In this document: piece after piece, positions 22,259 through 34,700 of the stretch
Layout: each line of letters opens with the position of its first letter
How positions within the stretch are numbered: position 1 is the stretch's first letter
NCBI RefSeq assembly: GCF_000143415.4
Contig: NW_003314264.1
Location: forward strand, 3,653,229 to 3,717,228
DNA length: 64,000 nt
Origin: Selaginella moellendorffii
Taxonomy: Eukaryota; Streptophyta; Lycopodiopsida; Selaginellales; Selaginellaceae
Direction: 5' to 3'
Position numbers and translations under genes: made by a program
Notes under the pieces: model-generated
The model's input: only the letters and a program-made list of their open reading frames with translations
Told to the model about the DNA's origin: nothing
Databases searched by the model: none

Positions 22259-25200
22259 ATTTGGTATCAGAGCTGTTCCTTAGTCCGACTTTTATTGGTG
22301 CTCAAGTATATCACCATTGATATTGGCATTGGAAGGTCCTAGGAGTGGGTTTATCCTTGAGGAGTAGCATGCCGAGAGGACATGGCTCTCCACTCAAGTT
22401 CATGCGTGACTTGGGCGCGATGTGGTGGATAGAAAAGGGGCCAGTAAAGGAATGACTTTGGGATCTTGGGAACAGTATATGGTTTTCCTCAAAGAGTTGA
22501 GGATGTGATCCAGATGAGCGTTTGACTTAGCAAACTGGCTAATGTAGTTGTGGTAAACAACTACAGTTGGGATCACGGGAAAGATAAAGACTCCAAAGCA
22601 ATAAAGGAGTCACAAGATTTTCCTCATATAGTTGAGGTTGGTGCTCATGAATGTGAGACCAGAAGTAATGACAGTGGGAGGTCAAATACGGAAGAGGACT
22701 CAAGTCCTTGAAAAGGTAGCCGGGGCTACCTCTAATAAATGCTGGAACAACCCAAGGAGTTGGGGGTGTATTAAGTGGATGAGTTGGTGTTCTCATCACA
22801 TGGACAAGTAGTCCTAAGGGGCAAAAGTTGCCCCCAGAGAACAAAATCAAGTGTCGGAGTAACACTTGTGAAAATAGTCCTTTTGAATAGGACAGGAATG
22901 CAAGAAGTGTATTCCAGTGAGCTAGTGCCTCACAAGTAGGACCTTACGGGTCTGTGGATTAACCAAGTCCAAAACTGCTGGATGACTCAAGTAGAGTCAA
23001 CGGATGGTCCTAAAAGGACTGATGGAAACATTTGGACTGAGGTGTGTTGTACCCCACAAAGGATGGGGGGGGATCATAGGATCCAAGGATGAGAACAGAG
23101 GGTATCTCATCGATGGCAAAATGTGCCATGCTAAAGTTATGGGAAAGGTGTTCCCAGAAGAAAACAACTTTGACATAAAGTTGTGTGTGACCTCTATGGT
23201 GCAGTGCTAACGGATGGTTGGCATGAGAAAGAGCGGTGTTGGTCTTGGCAAAGACTTAGACACGAAGGGGAAATGTCATAGAGGTAGGCTCGTGGAGCCG
23301 ATGGTGTGGAGACACCAAATGTGCCAAGGTGTGATACCTTGAGGCTATGTTGGTGGGTTCATGAGAACCCCTTGCCAAAGGAATCCCAATGGAAATGGGA
23401 ATAGCATAGCCTAAGCTGCAGAGCATGCAGTTGGAGTGTGGTGACCCAGATAATGATGGAGGTGTGAAAGCACCAAGCAATGAGTTGTAGGACTTGACAA
23501 CTATGAGGCAACTAAGCAAGAGGTGCAAAATAACTGGTTAAACGGGTATAAGGTAGCTACCCAAGACTTCTTAATAGCATAGGGAAGTTGGATATACCCT
23601 TACGGGGGATAAGTGGCTTGTGTTGCGATATAGTAAGTCAATGTCATAAAAGGAAATACTCATTGTCAATAAAAGCCATCATTGGGACACCCGAACACTC
23701 TAGAACACCAGAAGGTGGTGTTTGATGTCGTGAGGGCAATGGATAAAGCCCAAGGGACTAAGTCCCTAGCGAATGATGGATAGAAGGTGCTATCCAAATG
23801 TCCAAGGTTACGGAGACAGGAGAGGACTGTCTACCCGAGTTGGACAAAACCAAAAATGAAATTTTGGCAAGGCTAGTGATGGGCATGCAAAGGCCCATAA
23901 GCAACAATGTAATCCTAGTGTGTGGGATTATAAGGTGAGCATACCCGGATTGAGGAACCACTCCCTAGGCTATTGGGTAGGTTCATCCCTAAGAATACTT
24001 GCTAAAGCATGATAGAAAGTGCAAAGCTATCCTCCTGGTCTGGAGGAGAATGACCAAAGGAAAGGTGTGAAGCCAAAAAGCAAGAAGTAAGGGGATAGAA
24101 CCGAACCGTAGGAATCAAAGGGCATAACCAAAGTTGGTTATGTCAGCTGGGAGTGAAGAATCAAGTGGGGGCTCGAGGGTGTTGCCGCTAGCAACCGTGA
24201 TGCCATGGAGAGTCTAAAATATGGAATTGTCCATGTTAGACTATGTGGCATTTGGAAGGCTTGCAAAAAGGGAGGCCTTAGCAAGCTGAGGGACAGAGTT
24301 CCTTCAAGGTTCCCAAAGACGATTCTAGGTAGCTTAGTACCTAGAAAGGCCAAGTGTAAATGGTTCATGGAACGCGCGAAATCAGAGTGGTGCAGCAGAA
24401 GCGTGGTCTTGAAGCTTGCCATGAGGCAAGGCTATCAAGGTTAGGGAAGTAGTTCCCGAGTGTTCAAAGAGAAGGCTTTGAACGAAAGTCGATGGTCAAG
24501 GACTTTCACGCTTATGCAGGAACCATGTTACAGTGGTCGGAGGACTTGCCAAGCGAGATTGGCACGTCGGGGGAACAAATACCCTAGTTGAAGGTGATAA
24601 CTTCAAAAAGGGTGGGCCATGGGGCCGAGCATGGAGGAGTCCATGCATGATCACAGACATGTCAAGTGAGAGGACTTGGCAGTGTGGAGGAACTAGGTTC
24701 CTAAACTGTGATCTGTAGCGCGCTTTAAACATAAGTTGGTGCACCGGCGTGATGAGTCACGCCAGGCATCCTGGGTGATGCCGTCCGTAGATGCATATAC
24801 GGAGGTTGGGTTCGAGTCCCGACCCTCTAGTGCTTGGGTTCGAGTCCCAAATCACTAGGGCGTGGTGATGGTTTGGAATATGGGGACACTCATATTTTGG
24901 TGGTCATGGACTCTCAGTGGGGAGACTGGTTTGGGCACACTGCCAAGTGAGGGATGCCTCGGAGTCGTGATGCACGGTTAAATTGCTTAGTGTGGCTTAG
25001 CATATCTAACTTGAACACTTTGGTGCAAGTGGCACCAAGGACGTGGTGAATGAGATGGGGACACCCAGTCTCAGTTGCTATGGACCCTTGGCCGGAAGGG
25101 CTGGCTTGGGCGCACCGCCAAGTGTGGGGGATGCCCCCGGGGTCGTAGTTAACAAGTTAAAGGTCTGGAAGACCTAGTACCTATTGGCAAACCTATTAAG

Positions 25201-26351
25201 GTGCCGAAGTGAGATCACTAGATGATCTTGTGGCTAAATAAGGACGCGGTCCTTGTTTGGGCTAAGGATAGTTCAAAGTGTTGATTTGAACTATTGATGA
25301 TGGTGTGGCTTAGTCAAGGTGACCAAGTGGGTAGAGCACCTTAGGGAAATGAGCTATGTCATTGCGATGGCATAGTGTGTCCAAAGAAAGTAGTCTCTAA
25401 AGAGACCCATGGGAGGGTCACAAAGTTGGGCCGTGGATAAAGCCCACAATAGAAGATGCTAAAGAGACTTACTAGGGGTGAACACCCTAGTATTGGCAAA
25501 GCAGAGCCTTTGCTATGGAATCAAAAGAATACCTCAAGGAGGGAGGTAGAGATTCAGTGTTGCTTGGTGCAACAATCAACGGATAGGAGCAAAAAATGAG
25601 TGGCCAAGATAGGGCCGTGGAATCCCTTGGAAGGAATCCAAGTGGCAAAGTTAGGCGAGGAACGCTAATGTGTTGGACGCTAACAAATTGCGGGAAAGGA
25701 AGTATGTTTCCAAGGATGGATTCCGAATTGCTCCGATTTGGCGAAAGTGGAAGCTCCAAGGGAGGGAGCGGTAAGGTAGCCAAATGATAGGGCCATGGAC
25801 AGCCCTAGCACAAAGTATGATAAATGGAACTTAGTGCCCAAGGTGGCACGAAATAGAAGAGAGGATGATGGTGCCCTCAAGTAAAGAACTTCCTAAGATG
25901 GGGAAGTGGAGTTGCACAAAAAGTGCAATGCAAGGTGTTGGAGACACCTAGGAAATTGACTTCCAGAAGGCAAAGAGTAAAAGTTCCAAGGTGCAAACGT
26001 TCCATAGATGGAAATTGAGACTACTCGAGGAGTAGTGGGATTGACTTAGAGAAGGGTCTCTAAGAGGTTTAGCGAGAACTAAACCAATAAAAGGAGGGAA
26101 CCACTACATGTGGTCCAATCAGTCTCTAAGTTGGAGAGACTACCCTCCTTAGAGGATGGGCAAGGCATGGTGAGCCTTTGGTGTCAAACCATTGACGAAT
26201 ATGCAGAAGGCATGGTGAGCCTTCAATGTCAGACCATTGACAAATATTGGCTAGGTGCCAAGGATGGAAATGGTAACACATGAGGGTGTTACTTTGTAAA
26301 ATGGTTTACCGTTCGATGAGGACATCGAACTTCGTCTATGGGTGGTGGAGT
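22259..26351 (+). mobile_element. Internal non-coding region of element C
   Basis: No ORF with a recognisable retroelement domain. Two related ~110-bp blocks are visible (24868-24975 and 25047-25145; ATGGGGACAC..., CACGCCAAGTG-like words). The start after the primer site resembles the TRIM internal region at 12044-12248. Confidence 0.65.
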
Positions 26352-28241
26352 TGTGAGACACAAAATCCCTAGGCCCCAAAGTGGAGCCGGAAGGGTGCCA
26401 CGTGGTAGTGGCCGAAGCGAAAGCCAAACGAGTGTAACACGTTGTAAGCAACCAAAGGGAACGACTTGAGAGACGATCCATGGGGTTCAAATATAGAGGG
26501 AAAGGGCCCATGAATAAGAGTGCACCCCCTTTTCCAATCGGTTAAGGGTCTTGGGATAGTTGGAGTTAAGCGTCCTTGGGTTTGAATAGTACTGGGCTGG
26601 GTGACCTCCCAGGAAGTCCAAACTCAGGAGCTTACACACGTTTGGGCCAAAAGCTTCGCCTTGAAAGGTCGAGAGCGGGAGTGGAACTCCTAACGAAGGG
26701 CTCGAGGAATGAGCACGAAACGAGCAATAAGCGAGGCTCCAAAAAGGGACCCAAAAGGACCAACACATGACACATGGTAGTGTCCGAGAAGGACCCGAGA
26801 TGGAGTCCGAGGTGGAGTCCGAAGCATGACACATGGTAGTGTCCGAGAAGGACCCGAGATGGAGTCCGAGGTGGAGTCCGAAGTGGAGTCCAAGTTGGAG
26901 TCCGAAGTGGAGTCCGAGGTGGACCCGAGATGGACCCGAGATCGAGTCCGAGATGGACCCGAGATCGAGTCCGAGATGGAGTCTGAGATCGAGTCCGAGA
27001 TGGACCCGAGATGGAGTCCGAGATGGACCCGAGATGGAGTCCGAGATGGACCCGCGATGGAGTCCGAGATGGAGTCCGAGATGGACCCGAGACCGAGACC
27101 GAGACCAAGGCCGAAGCCGAGACCGAGACCGAGTCCGAGTCCGAAACCGGGACCGAGACCGAGTCCGAGTCCGAGTTCGAGCCCGAGTCCGAGTCCGAAT
27201 ACTAATACAGGCAGTTGGGTGAAAGCCCAAAGCGATCGTCCCCCAGGGGGGGGGGGCTGCGGGGGGTTCCAAAAGTATAGTAGGGAGAGTGTGGGGGTTG
27301 GAGCCCAGTGGAGCCAGTTGGGCCAGGAAAGGCCAGTTTGGCCCAGGAAAGGCCAGTTGGGCCTAGGAAGGCCAGACCCAGTGTTGGGTGATGAGCTGAC
27401 CACTGGGAAGTCCAAGACTAGAGTGAACACGGACCGACAAGCGGGGTAGCTTGGTGAAGTGTTCAAGAGCCGGCTCTAGTTCCCCTGGGAGATCGACTGG
27501 CCGATGCTCCCAGTCCAAGTGTGGGTGGCACTACCTACTTGGATACCAGGCGTGGCTCAACGGAACCTCGCTCTAAGCCCATGGCTAGAGCACCCAAGGG
27601 CAGAAGGCGAGGAGAGTACCCAGGTGGCTCGCGTAAGGCCACGGTGTTCCGAAATGTTGTCCCAAAGGCCCAGACTGTGGAAAGGAAGAGGAGCAGTCCT
27701 CTGGGGTAGTGACCAAGGACACAGTCATGTGGTGAGGAAGTCCCAGAGGACCGTGGGACTTAGTGGTCGGGCCTGTGGGTCTCGATCCAGTGGCAGTGTT
27801 GGCAAACACGGCCAGGGGCAGAAAGAGACTTAGTGGGGACTGACAGAGGGATATTGGGGAAGGCTATTCCCCTTGTCGGTGGGCATCCTAAGGATGCTAA
27901 GGAGTGGATCTGAGATGACCACTCACGGATGGTTTGCCTAGTCTTGGAGAGCCAAGACTGTGATGCAAGTGGTATTGGACTACCAGTGTGGCAAAGGTGA
28001 TTGGGCATGGCCTTAGCGTAACGGGCTGCTATGTCGGTGGTACCTTTGAGTGTCGGTCATGGGATCGGACACGTGGAGCACTTGGACCAAGTGCAAATGT
28101 TGAGTGGCATGGATGCCATTCTCGGGGCTAGCAAGTCCCAAGTCCTGGATTGGACTTATGGAGGTTGTGAATGAGACTCCTCCAAGTGGTCAGAGGTGTG
28201 GTTAAGTGACTAAAGTAGAATGGAAAATTTAGTCGCTTACA
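26352..28241 (+). repeat. 3' LTR of element C with nested solo LTR
   Basis: 1890 bp. It differs from the 5' LTR by a 194-bp TRIM solo LTR plus 5-bp TSD and by copy-number changes in the minisatellite, including a duplicated block with CATGACACATGGTAGTGTCC at ~26764 and ~26825. Confidence 0.9.
26443..26636 (+). repeat. Solo LTR of the TRIM family
   Basis: 194 bp, TGTAAGCAACC...GGAGCTTACA, flanked by CACGT at 26438-26442 and 26637-26641. It corresponds base for base in length to the TRIM 3' LTR at 12249-12442. Confidence 0.9.
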
Positions 28242-28514
28242 CAAGAGGCATTGCTAGTCTGGAGAAGTCATTTAACTCATTTGACCCTTAGTGTATTTTC
28301 ATGAAACTAAATAACATTCATATTATTAAGGAATTTCTCTAGTACCTTTTTTTTACGACATAGAGGCTTGCATTTCTTTCAAAGGTGATTTAGTAAAAGG
28401 CCTAAGGGCACATGCCATTCTATTTCTCAAACCGGTATTAAGATATACTAGTGCAAAGGGAAAAAGGTATTTGGTGATCAAGTAAATGGCACGAGGGCAC
28501 ACGCCATTATAAGC

Positions 28515-28772
28515 CTAAGCGCTAGTGGACACCTCCTTTTTGGTACTCTCAGTGGTACTATCATCCTTCTTCGGGTCAGTTGTTTTGCTTTGGATTGTTG
28601 TCTCTGACGTTACTGGGGCGTTCTCGATAGTTGTTAATGTTGCCGTTTGTTCAGAAAAATGATCACCTGGAGTATAGTACGGGGAGTTTGGAAGACTTAT
28701 ATATTCTACATCTTCACCTATCTCCTTCTCCGTCTCCTTTTCTGCCTCACTTATAGATTTTGTGCTTGCCAT
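28515..28772 (-). CDS. Small acidic Thr/Glu-rich protein, unknown
   Basis: 85 codons from ATG at 28772 (MASTKSISEAEKETEKEIGE...) to TAG or TGA at 28515. The composition is Thr, Glu, Lys and Ser rich with no membrane segment or known motif, and looks disordered. A TTTATAAC word lies ~45 bp upstream on the minus strand. It sits inside the TIR element, downstream of the DUF7869-like gene, with palindrome copies on both sides. It may be element cargo or a chance ORF. Confidence 0.35.
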   Translation of the reverse strand: MASTKSISEAEKETEKEIGEDVEYISLPNSPYYTPGDHFSEQTATLTTIENAPVTSETTIQSKTTDPKKDDSTTESTKKEVSTSA

Positions 28773-29412
28773 GAGAACGCTCTTCACCCTAAAATATGGA
28801 GTTCGTTGTGTTATAAAAGGAAACCAACACACACGCTGCAAGGGAATGATGGTACATAAAGCACGTAAGCCCACAATATGGGTTTATGTGCCATTAATAT
28901 GGGCCACACGCCATATTATTAGATTTATGCACGTGTGATTGGTAAATGCATATGTCACATCATCTTTGTTTTACCTCACACACTATATCAGGCCTAATGA
29001 ACCATATCACATGTGCGCACATGCTATATATATGGAGAAGTATTATGCAAGGATAGAAAAATTCAATGCATGATTGTGGAGAGCAATGGCATGAAGCCAC
29101 ATGCTAAATAACATTTTAGAGAAAGAATTAAAATAAAAACATGCAAACAGTACTGAGTGGACCAAGACTTAGAAATGCACAATTGAATGAGGTATTTCTA
29201 ATAAATATTTCACTCACCTCATATAGGAATGGCTACCACTCTCAAATGGCGTATCGCCTCATGCCATCACCTCGCAATTTGTTATAACAATCCGATGAAT
29301 TCATATTCGGCTTGTTCACCTTAAACTTTAAGTAAGATTTGCTAGAACAACTAAGAATTTATACTTGTTATTTGTATCATCTCACCTAGGAATGGCGTAA
29401 GGCCACATGCCA

Positions 29413-32400
29413 TCACGCCTCCTCTGATTCAGATTCGGATTGTTCACCTTGAAATAAAATACATTAGAAACTTAGTAAAGGAATATTAATGAATCTCACC
29501 TTGAACCCGGGTTATGAATGCTCTTGCTGCATCTCTTGCATGGTCTGGCAAGGTGATGGTGGCACTCTGCTTCCGCATCCAACCATGCACAACATTATCC
29601 ACCGATATGCTCATGCTGGGATCCCTTGGATTCAGCACCCATCTCTTTTCTAGGCAATCGTTCGTATATCCGGAACTTGGCTTGAACCACTCCACAGTTA
29701 CATTGAAGGAGTTAGTTTCCGCGTCCTCCTCTGCATCAGTGATGCAGCGCCCCACCCATATCATTTGTTTTTTATTACTGGGTCTGACAAGCACGACCAT
29801 TCCTTTGCAGACCTGTACTGGATTGAATGCTGAATCCGGCTTCTTGTTCCTCGGCCCACAATAGTGATCCTCAACATCGTTATCTGTCACTGCATTTCCA
29901 GAGGACAGTGTTCCGCTACTATCTGGTGCTCTGGGTTTTGGCCAAAAGGACTCTTCCAATTCTTCATATACAACCGGCCCATTTTGGATAGCAAATATAA
30001 TCTTCTCCCAGTATTCGAGCAAAGGCTTGCACCTCTGAAAATAGGATTCTCCACCAAACACCAACCCCCTCTTCCAGAAGGCAATATGCTGTCTAATCCC
30101 GGCCACTATACTTTCCTGGTCTTTGAGTCCATCCGGGTGCATCGACCGTGGGGAACCCTGAGGAATCATAGGTTCCCCAGTTATGGGATCTCTCTTGAAG
30201 AGTTCAATGCCGTCCACTGGCAGCCACACTGTGTCCCATTCTCTCATCTTGTACCTCATCACTGGAGCACCGTCACACATGCTGAAATGAAACTGAAGAG
30301 GCTTGGAGTGGCCAATCAGCGTTTCGGATCCGTCCTTGATGTAGCCTCTTACAAACCCCTTAAAGTCTGGAACCTCTGTCAGAAGTGCAGCTTCAACAGT
30401 GCCTTTGATGCAATTTTGGAATTCATCGTAGAGTTGTGGGAGGGTGAGGACATTGGATCGCCGGAGGGACTCTGCCAGGTGACTGAACATGGCATCGACG
30501 TCTTCATGAGTGTGCCCAACCATGAGAAAGCCAAGTGTAACTGTTTCAAATATGCCTTTGGCAACAAGCATCGCCAAGTACGCGAAGACGTACATGTTTT
30601 TGTTCTCACTGCCAGCATTGTCTGTTTGGAGCAGAAGATGGGGTGGAAGGCCACATCGGCCGCAAGAACTTCCTTGAGATTCTGCTTCGTTTGGATGAGG
30701 CTGTGCATTCACCGGGCGACCAGCCTCGTCGGAATGGCATGAGCCCTCACGTGATAACCCTACAATCTGACGGCCAACATATTCACTGGGATGGCATGGG
30801 GCCCCACGCGATACTGCAAGCCTTTGCTCCTCCTCCAGCTGAACCCTGTATGGGGTTTGATCGACAAGGGCCTTATGCAAGGGTTGGCCGTTCAGCTCAG
30901 TCTGCGCACTTTGTAGAGACCTTAAGTGTTTTGCTAGGGACGCAATCATCATGTTTGCACCCCCGCCACCCCATAGAGGTACAAAGAAGTTCCCATAGTT
31001 CTGGGCACCATGCCCATGAGCGATTATGCCAAACAGAGACACAGGCAGCTGCATGGATGAAGAGATTGCCTTGGGGGCAAGATTGAGTCGAGGTAAGCAC
31101 GTCTTTTTCTGGTCCATTTTGTCGTGGATGATGCAGAGGTAAGAGTCAAGTCTCTCCATGGAGAGAATCCTATTATGATAATATGCAGTCCTGCAGCTTC
31201 TCTACTCGATGTTGTGGTCGAGCCGCCTTCTAACCAACGTCTCTCGCTCTTGAGCGCTGCAAGAATTCTTCGACAAAGCCATTTTGATAGCAGTGCACTC
31301 GTCACACTTTGAAAAGCTGGAGTACTTTCCTATACTCACATCCCTGAACCTGTTGCTCCACAATCTACTAAATCTAGATTGGCTCAGCTTCCTGTAGCCA
31401 TTACTCTGGAGTTCCCGATTCACATCTTCCAATATGGCCCCCTTGGTATACATGGAAGGGAGAACTCGTTGGGTGTCTTGTGTTCCATCTTCCAAGAGGT
31501 GGGTTTTATGTGGTTGTTGCTCGCTACATGTCTCGACAAACCTCTTGAAGATTGCCTCTCCATATACAGCATGACCCCTGGTTTTGTGCGTACCGTCGTT
31601 CCCATGGACTGCCTGTTGAACCCTTTGTTCCTCGAACTCAGTTTTGATTCTGTAGAATGTGGTTCGAGGGACTCCATAAATGATTCTCCATGCCTTCATG
31701 CAGACCAAACCCCTCTGGAAGACCATGCCCCCCACCTGATGTTCTGAAGCATCAACAGATGACCGTAATGCCTCATACACAAAATTGCGAGCTGCCTTCC
31801 AGGACAATGTCTTGTATCTTGCTCTCTCCTCTTCAATAGCATCCCAATCAGCATGTTGACAGCACCTCCTCTTGCAACAAGCAACTGTCAAGACCATTCG
31901 AACCTCCATCGCCATTTTCTGCCTTTTCGGTTCGTTGCTCAGATCCCTTTGGCTGCGCTTTAGGAAGGTGTACTTTCTTTTCCCATGAAGAGATGTTCTG
32001 TCATCAGTTGTAGTGGTGTTTGATTGTGAATCCTTCACATTCTCAAACACTAAGTGCCTCAATTTCCACCCCACAATGCTTCCAATAGTCAGACTGTTTT
32101 CTTCTGTGTCAACAACCTCTAAAATCGCAACTCCAATATCATCCCAGCCCAATTCTTGATTAGCAACCACATCTCTTGGATCGACAACTGTGGCTAAGCC
32201 CTCAGCTACCACCTCCCCCTCGGGGTTGTTTAGAAACACCTTCGCCTGAATCCATGTAGCATGGTTCTTAAGATCCACTGAGGGAACATGCGTCGCACTT
32301 GCACTGTCCCCAACATCTGCTTTCTTCTGAAGATTTTTCAAGGCAACAACAACATTTACCCCGACGACCATCTCTCCTCGTTCAATAGCGACCACATTCC

Positions 32401-32543
32401 CATTGAAGGCAGTCTCTACTGATACAGCAGCATTGCCTTCCCCAAGCCTTTGACAGTGTATAACAAAGTTCCGATCCATAGACACAAGGGTCTCTTTTGC
32501 AACTCTCTTCCTACCATTCAAAATGTAAACCTTTTCCCCAACC
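29413..32543 (-). pseudogene. DUF7869-like transposase-related protein (one in-frame TAG)
   Basis: One frame runs from a splice acceptor at 32543 (CCTTCAG) to a donor at 29500. After a 52-bp intron (29448-29499) a 35-nt last exon encodes an acidic tail (EQSESESEEA) ending in TGA at 29413. A TAG at 31202-31204 interrupts the frame, which otherwise continues. N-terminal third: a poorly conserved region then CCKRRCCQ. Middle: a long helical region with a WRIIYGVPRTTFYR word and SFSKCDEC. C-terminal: HDKMDQKKT, GIIAHGHG, LLQTDNAGSENKN and VGHTHEDVDAMFS, which I recognise as hallmarks of the DUF7869 family found in many repeat-rich eukaryotic genomes; the spaced Asp residues look RNase H-like. Upstream exon(s) are not resolved. 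Role inferred: mobilisation of the TIR element. Confidence 0.65.
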
Positions 32544-33374
32544 CTGAAGGCAATTTTGAAAGTGCAGAAAAGAAGTTAAGACCATACAAAAAATGATTGG
32601 AGAATGGCCTAAATCATAACATACCAAACAACCTCAATAGCATGAGGCCACATGCCATTATTCAAACATGCTATTGACACCCACGTGAAATTTTGCATTC
32701 ACAAAATTGGCATGAGGCCTCATGCCATCTTGATATACACACAGCTGCAGGCAAGTAAAAACATACATGACAATACGCTAGCCATGAAATTGCAAGGGCC
32801 CAAGATGGCATGTGGCCTCATGCCATTTCTAAATGTGGTCCTAAGCCATTCCATGGTGAACATACCAGGAAGCACAAGTGCCGAATATCAAGAGGAAGCG
32901 GTAGCCACACCAAAGACAGTGCCGCTCGCAACACCGCAACTGCTCGTAGCGCCGCTCGCACAAACTGCCACTCGCATAAACTGCCGCTCGCAATGCCACA
33001 ACCGCTCGTAGACGCATAAACCACAGCTCACAACGCCGCTTACACAAGCAGCGCTCACTGCGCTCAGCGGAACCAAGAACACGGCGCACAAAAATGATAG
33101 ACCTAGGAATGAGTTCGAGAATTCAAAAATAACACACGCTTGAACGTCACATCAAATCCTCTGACAAACCAGATCTTATGACTCCTCTGACAAATTTCAA
33201 ACTGAGTAGCTTCTAGACTTTGCTGTCGGAGGTTGAACTTTATCACATCGTGTCCTTGCCTCGATCTAGCTGTGCCCTGTCAGTGATTCGAACTTTGCCA
33301 TGCCATGTCAGCGATCCGTGCCAAGATTATTCGCCGTGTAAAGGAATAATTATGCTGTGTGTGTACGTCCATTT

Positions 33375-34700
33375 ATGGCAATATAAGGCCACACGCCATT
33401 CAAAGAATAATGCTAGTCGAGCATTTTTTGGTGCATTTTTGGGTTCAAAATTGCATGAGCCCACACGCTATAAAGTTTACCTGTACCAAAAATAGAAATA
33501 GCTTTATTTACTTGGGAATTTAAGTGGTTGAGGCATTTTTAAACTTACAAACACATGCCCTACTTACATTCCTTTGGTTGCTTAAAATTCAAAAATATTA
33601 TAAACCTTTCTTTTTGCATTTTCAATGTTTTCAATTATGGTTTTTGATTTTCGCAGGACCAGCCTAGTAATCTATTTGCATCCCGTCATGTTTATAGCTA
33701 GCTTTCGTTTGTCCCCTTCGCTAGCCTGAGATACATCTGCTTGGCATCTGCCTCTTACAGCATTTGCCCAGAAAGGGCATCTTTCTTCACGCAGCATTTG
33801 CCACATGTTTAGGGTTTAGGGTTTAGGGTTTAGCAATTCAGTAGCCATGCAAATACAAAACTTGATGCAAAATCCTTTGATATGTCACAATGCCCCTAGG
33901 ACCATAAACATATTTCAATAGAGAGGGTCCTTTCATTTCATAACTCCTTACGTAGATCTTGGTGAAACCAGAGTTAGTGAAGTTAGTTTCTTGTGATCCC
34001 ACATCTGATTGTGATGTCCCTTTGCAGTGTCGATGGAAAGGTCAATGCACACCAAACTGTAAAATCTTGGAGCAAAATAACAGTCGGATCTATGGCAAAT
34101 GCCCCTGAAACATTGTAAGGCTCGTGTGGTCTCATGTGGTGTCCGATCGAGATGCTTTTTTGCAGGGTCATCAAGAAAGACATTGTATACCATTCTGTAA
34201 AATCTAGTTGCGATCTAACGGTTGGATCTCCAGAAAACTCAAAAAAATCTCGCGCGTGTCAGAATATCTTAGGAATATACTCCTATGTGCCCCTGAAAAT
34301 GGCATGCGGCCCCACGCCATTCAAGAGATAACGCCAGATGACGCCGAGAATTTTTTGGTGCATTTTTTGGGTTCAAAATTGCATGAGCCCACACGCTATA
34401 AAGTTTATCTTTGCCAAATAGAGAAAAGTTTATCTGTGTCATGTGAGGTAATTACAGTCCTTTGTGCTCGGCATCTGCCTCTTGCAGCATTTGCACTGAA
34501 AGGGAATTTTTCTCCATTCAGCATTTGGCCCTGAAAGTGGCATGCGCCCACACGCCATTCAAGGAATAACGCCATAGGACGCCTGGATTTTTGGGTTTAA
34601 AATGTTTAGGGTTTTTTGGGTTTTTTCAAAATATTTTGGGTCCAACGTTTTTTGGGTTTCTTTGGTTCAAAATTGCATGAGCCCACACGCTATAATATTG
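33375..34700 (+). repeat. Three ~100-bp direct repeats built around palindrome pairs
   Basis: Units at ~33375-33480, ~34298-34405 and ~34537-34700 share the order CACGCCATTCAA, a GAATAAYGCC-like word, TTTTTTGGTGCATTTTT, GGGTTCAAAATTGCATGAGC, CCACACGCTATA. Each begins with one palindrome copy and ends with another. Confidence 0.7.
33808..33832 (+). repeat. Interstitial telomere-like patch
   Basis: Three and a half TTTAGGG units inside non-coding DNA of the TIR element. Confidence 0.85.

Larger units (their letters stand above)
20535..28241 (+). mobile_element. LTR retrotransposon C, non-autonomous
   Basis: Two long LTRs (TGTGAGAC...CGCTTACA) with duplicated CAAGA at 20530-20534 and 28242-28246. 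The primer site TGGTATCAGAGC is at 22262-22273, and a purine run (GGGTGGTGGAG) ends just before the 3' LTR. The ~4.1 kb internal region has no gag or pol. The purine-tract neighbourhood (ATCGAACTTC...TATGGGTGGTGGAG) is nearly the same as in element B, so B and C use related machinery. Confidence 0.9.

Noticed and set aside
29514-31086. ORFs of 116-292 codons on the plus strand
   Set aside because: They are antisense to the DUF7869-like frame, which has recognisable family motifs.
33808-33832. True telomere or chromosome fusion point
   Set aside because: Only 3.5 units, and likewise only four at 11886-11913; both lie inside mobile DNA without subtelomeric structure.
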